Assembly: GCF_000298295.1 (NCBI RefSeq)
Contig: NZ_AMGM01000011.1
Location: 28,060 to 92,059 of the forward strand
Direction of reading: 5' to 3'
Length of the DNA stretch: 64,000 bases
DNA from: Cecembia lonarensis LW9
GTDB lineage: Bacteria; Bacteroidota; Bacteroidia; Cytophagales; Cyclobacteriaceae
Positions within the stretch are counted from its first letter, which is position 1. Every line of letters begins with the position of its first letter. The position numbers were made by a program, and so were the translations under genes. Below, one piece after another: positions 60,696-64,000 of this stretch. The notes under the pieces were generated by a model. It saw only the letters and a program-made list of their open reading frames with translations. It was not told where the DNA came from and made no database searches.

Positions 60696-63600
60696 ATGAG
60701 ACGATCATTACTGAAAAGTCTTCTTGCGTCATTCATGCTTGTTTTTGTAACAAACATGGCATTCTCGCAAGGTGTTACCACTGCTAGTATGCAGGGTCTG
60801 GTTACCGACAGGTATGGGGAAACCTTACCTGGTGCTAATGTGGTGGCAGTGCACACACCTTCCGGTACACGCTATGGCGCAGTAACCAACCTTGAAGGTA
60901 GATTTATTCTCCCTAACGTGAGGGTAGGTGGTCCTTACACCGTAACCGTTACTTTTGTCGGTTTCGAGGATAGGGTTATTGAAGGCATTAACCTGGCTTT
61001 GGGTCAAACCTTCAATATCAATGCGGTTTTATCTGACGGAATGGACCTAGAGGTTATTGAAGTCATATCCGGCAGGGGTGGTATTTTGGATGCTGACAGA
61101 ACAGGTGCTGCATTAAACATCGGGAGTGATAAAATCAACTCTCTTCCAACCGTTACTAGAAGTGTAAGCGACTTTACCAGATTGACGCCTCAGTCTAATG
61201 GAAATGCATTTGCTGGTACAAGCTCAAGGTTCAACAACTTTACCATCGACGGAAACATCTATAATAACAACTTTGGTCTAGGTTCTGCACAGTTTGCAGG
61301 TGGAAACCCGGTTTCTTTAGATGCGATTGAAGAAATTCAAGTAAATCTTGCTCCATTTGATGTACGTCAGGGTGGTTTTACCGGTGCCGGTGTGAATGCA
61401 ATTACTAGATCTGGTGACAATACCTTCAGGGGTTCTGCTTACTATTTCTTGAGAAATGACCAAATGCAGGGAACTAAAATTGGCGATGATTTCATCCCTC
61501 AAAATGATGCAAAAAATGAAATTCTTGGCTTCAGACTGGGTGGCCCAATCATCAAGGATAAATTATTCTTTTTTGTTAACTACGAAACAGAGTCTGAGTT
61601 AAGACCATCTATCTTAAGAAGAGCAGCGAGAGATGGTGAAACACCAGATGGTTTGTTTATTTCCAGAGTGCCACTTTCTCAGGCAAACTTTGTGAGAGAT
61701 CAAATCAGAAATATTTATGACTATGATCCAGGAGCTCCTGATTCTTATCCTTTTGCATCAGAGCAGACCAGATTAAACGTAAGGTTGGATTATAACATTA
61801 ACAACAATAATAAACTGAGTGTAAGGTATAATGATTACAGTGCCTTCACTGATGTACCTACCAACGGTAATTCTATCCGTTACATTCAAACAAGATTTTT
61901 CAATACTAACAGAACAGGTATAGAGGCTATCAACTTCAGAAATGCCAATTATACCAACGACCGAAACGTAAAATCATTGGTAGCTGAACTGAATACGAGA
62001 ATCGGTAACAATATGGCCAACCAATTGAATATTGGTTACACTGCCATCCAAGATCCTAAAAGGGGAATACCAGGTGGTCAGGCATTTCCATTTGTAGAAG
62101 TGTTGGAGCCAGATGATTCTGGAAACCTTTTGTACTATATGTCAATGGGAAATGAATTATTTACTGTAGGTAACCTTTTGGAAAACAATATCCTAAATAT
62201 TACCAACAACTTCACTCTATTTAAAGGAAAGCACACCTATACTTTTGGCGGTAACTTCGAATACATGACCTTTGACAATGCTTTTAACCCTGCATTCAAT
62301 GGTTTCTACAGATTTATAGGATATGATAATTTTGTTGAAGCGGTGATAAACAGAAATCCCAATGTATTTCCAGATGCCTTTGCAAAAGGGTTTGCTTTGG
62401 ATGGATCTACAACGCCTCCAACAGACAGAACCCAGTTTGGACAGCTAGGTTTCTATGTTCAGGATGAGTACCAAGTCAATTCAAGATTAAAAGTAACAGG
62501 TGGTTTGAGAGTTGATCTTCCTTTCTATCCAATTGATATTCCTCAAAACGAACTGTTGAATAATTTGAACAAAACTTTGATAGATCCTGATGGAAATCCT
62601 TTCACTCCTGATGTTTCTGTTTTCCCTAAAGTGAATCCGTTGTTCTCTCCAAGAATTGGTGTGAACTGGGATGTAAATGGAGACAGAAGCTTTGTTGTAA
62701 GGGGTGGTACTGGAGTATTCTCCGGTAGAATTCCTTTCGTATGGTTGTCAAACCAAGTTAACGGTTCAGGTGTAATCAGAGGTGGTTACGGCTTAGAAGG
62801 TCAAGAAGTTATTGATGCTGGCATCAGGTTCAATCCAGATGTGACTGCTCATAACCCTGAAAACCCAGGACAAACCCTTTCCAATGAATTGAACCTGACA
62901 GACAGGAACTTTAGATTACCTCAAGTGTGGCGAACTAACTTTGGTATGGATAAGCAGTTACCATTCGGAATCTTAGGTACATTTGATTTTATTTATTCTA
63001 GAGATGTAACCACTCCGATTGCTAATAACCTTGTTCTTAGAACTCCAGAAGGCACCTTCAATGGTCCTGACCAAAGACCATTCTGGATCAATCAACCAGG
63101 ATTGGTAGGCTATTCTAATGATCCAGACTTTAGAAATGTCTTTTTCCTAACCAATGCTAGGAGAGCTGCTGATTATGTGGCTACTACTGTAAGTTTGGAG
63201 AAATCTTTCACCAGTGGATTCTATACTAGTGTTGCATACACGTTATCCAGAGCAAGAGATTTAGATGCTGCGGGCGGTTCACAAGCAATTTCTCTTTGGC
63301 CTTCTATCGTTCAGGTTGATAGAAATAACCCAGAATTGGGATTTGCTGGACACGATCAGCCTCATAGAATGATTGCTAATTTGGCATACAACACCAAAAA
63401 TACTACTATCTCTTTGTTCTATGAAGGTGGTAATGCAGGAAGATGGAGCTACACTTATTCTGGAAATTTTGGAGATGCATCCAATAGACTAATCTACGTA
63501 CCAAATAGAGCTTCCGAATTGGTGTTCCAAGAATTCACATTGGGTGATGTAGTGTATACTCCTCAGCTTCAAGCTCAATTGCTAGATGCTTTCATTGATC

Positions 63601-63971
63601 AAGACCCAATTTTGAGCAAAAATAGAGGTCAGGTAATTGACAGAAATGCAGGTTTGAGACCATGGGTACATACTTTTGACCTGAGCTTTATTCAAAGAGT
63701 AGATGTAACAAGAGATGAAAAAAACAGATTGGAATTCAGACTTGATTTCATGAATGTTGGTAACTTATTGAACTCCAACTGGGGTGTTCCTCAAATCGAG
63801 TGGCAAAGAAACCCACTTAACTACAGAGGAAGAACTTCAGACGACCAGCCGATTTACAGAATTACTACAAATCCAGGCACTTCTGACATCATTAATGAAA
63901 CCTTCAGAAGGTCAACCAGCATTGCTAACGTTTGGAGAATGCAGGTAGGTGTAAGGTATACCTTCAACTGA
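60696..63971 (+). CDS. Oar-like TonB-dependent receptor
   Basis: The 1091-residue outer-membrane protein has a signal peptide (about residues 1-24, FVTNMAFSQ), then a carboxypeptidase-regulatory-like beta-sandwich domain (~28-115, MQGLVTDRYGETLPGANVVA). A plug domain follows (INSLPTVTRSVSDFTRLTP and FTGAGVNAITRSGDNTFRG), then a large beta barrel ending in the outer-membrane-type sequence MQVGVRYTFN. It resembles the Oar proteins of Myxococcus and Bacteroidota rather than SusC, and no SusD gene follows within the window. It may import phosphate-linked or other compounds; the ligand is inferred at best. The gene is complete. Confidence 0.88.
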   Translation: MRRSLLKSLLASFMLVFVTNMAFSQGVTTASMQGLVTDRYGETLPGANVVAVHTPSGTRYGAVTNLEGRFILPNVRVGGPYTVTVTFVGFEDRVIEGINLALGQTFNINAVLSDGMDLEVIEVISGRGGILDADRTGAALNIGSDKINSLPTVTRSVSDFTRLTPQSNGNAFAGTSSRFNNFTIDGNIYNNNFGLGSAQFAGGNPVSLDAIEEIQVNLAPFDVRQGGFTGAGVNAITRSGDNTFRGSAYYFLRNDQMQGTKIGDDFIPQNDAKNEILGFRLGGPIIKDKLFFFVNYETESELRPSILRRAARDGETPDGLFISRVPLSQANFVRDQIRNIYDYDPGAPDSYPFASEQTRLNVRLDYNINNNNKLSVRYNDYSAFTDVPTNGNSIRYIQTRFFNTNRTGIEAINFRNANYTNDRNVKSLVAELNTRIGNNMANQLNIGYTAIQDPKRGIPGGQAFPFVEVLEPDDSGNLLYYMSMGNELFTVGNLLENNILNITNNFTLFKGKHTYTFGGNFEYMTFDNAFNPAFNGFYRFIGYDNFVEAVINRNPNVFPDAFAKGFALDGSTTPPTDRTQFGQLGFYVQDEYQVNSRLKVTGGLRVDLPFYPIDIPQNELLNNLNKTLIDPDGNPFTPDVSVFPKVNPLFSPRIGVNWDVNGDRSFVVRGGTGVFSGRIPFVWLSNQVNGSGVIRGGYGLEGQEVIDAGIRFNPDVTAHNPENPGQTLSNELNLTDRNFRLPQVWRTNFGMDKQLPFGILGTFDFIYSRDVTTPIANNLVLRTPEGTFNGPDQRPFWINQPGLVGYSNDPDFRNVFFLTNARRAADYVATTVSLEKSFTSGFYTSVAYTLSRARDLDAAGGSQAISLWPSIVQVDRNNPELGFAGHDQPHRMIANLAYNTKNTTISLFYEGGNAGRWSYTYSGNFGDASNRLIYVPNRASELVFQEFTLGDVVYTPQLQAQLLDAFIDQDPILSKNRGQVIDRNAGLRPWVHTFDLSFIQRVDVTRDEKNRLEFRLDFMNVGNLLNSNWGVPQIEWQRNPLNYRGRTSDDQPIYRITTNPGTSDIINETFRRSTSIANVWRMQVGVRYTFN

Positions 63972-64000
63972 TCTAATCGATAAACTTTTTAAAAAGGGGG

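Noticed and set aside
1..64000. tRNA, rRNA, CRISPR arrays, prophage or restriction systems
   Set aside because: No cloverleaf-like T-loop sequences, repeat-spacer arrays, integrases, phage structural genes or restriction-modification genes were seen on reading through the window.

Overview
The window is a stretch of ordinary chromosome from a member of the Bacteroidota, most likely order Cytophagales and near the Cyclobacteriaceae. This placement is inferred from gene content: BatD, DUF4403 and UPF0316 proteins, YtxJ of the bacillithiol system, fused 2-oxoacid:ferredoxin oxidoreductase subunits, an Oar-like TonB receptor, and promoters of the phylum-typical TAnnTTTG type. Coding density is high, base composition is moderately AT-rich, and I see no tRNA, rRNA, CRISPR array, prophage or complete insertion sequence.

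1-19.2 kb is housekeeping. It holds a secreted thioredoxin-like protein, DoxX, RecF, pyruvate dehydrogenase E1 alpha, a membrane-anchored TPR protein, RibH, aspartokinase, RecX, TpiA-PrmA, a ferredoxin-reductase-like flavoprotein, a dicarboxylate/amino-acid symporter, AroC, BatD, a GNAT-like protein, QueG, RuvB and ApbE. A ZIP metal transporter follows.

20.1-32.1 kb is a coherent organic-acid (probably acetate) uptake and activation module. It contains a small zinc-ribbon/HTH protein related to IS1 InsA, an outer-membrane porin, a DUF4212 plus SSS symporter pair, a small membrane protein, a symporter-histidine kinase fusion of the CrbS/CbrA type, a receiver-only response regulator, acetyl-CoA synthetase, a cNMP/CBS/DUF294 protein and a DEDDh exonuclease. 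The regulator has no DNA-binding output, and the InsA-like protein is a candidate for that role.

32.2-41.1 kb holds a sugar MFS transporter, a serine hydrolase, an SDR and a three-part 2-oxoacid:ferredoxin oxidoreductase operon. The alpha subunit of that operon is interrupted by a frameshift at an A tract. A membrane-associated methyltransferase follows.

41.2-54.8 kb has three exported peptidases (S9, M14, M14). Between the two M14 genes lies a sugar-metabolism cluster: an AraC regulator divergent from a ThuA/beta-propeller/cupredoxin lipoprotein, a sugar isomerase and a Gfo/Idh oxidoreductase. Two related palindromes bracket this cluster, and the AraC intergenic region carries direct repeats 21 bp apart.

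54.8-64 kb holds a small membrane protein, an ABC exporter, UPF0316, DUF4403, YtxJ, a lysoplasmalogenase-like protein, and a large Oar-like TonB-dependent receptor. The leader of the receptor gene contains TTAACA motifs at 11-bp spacing, which resembles a PhoB/OmpR-type control region.
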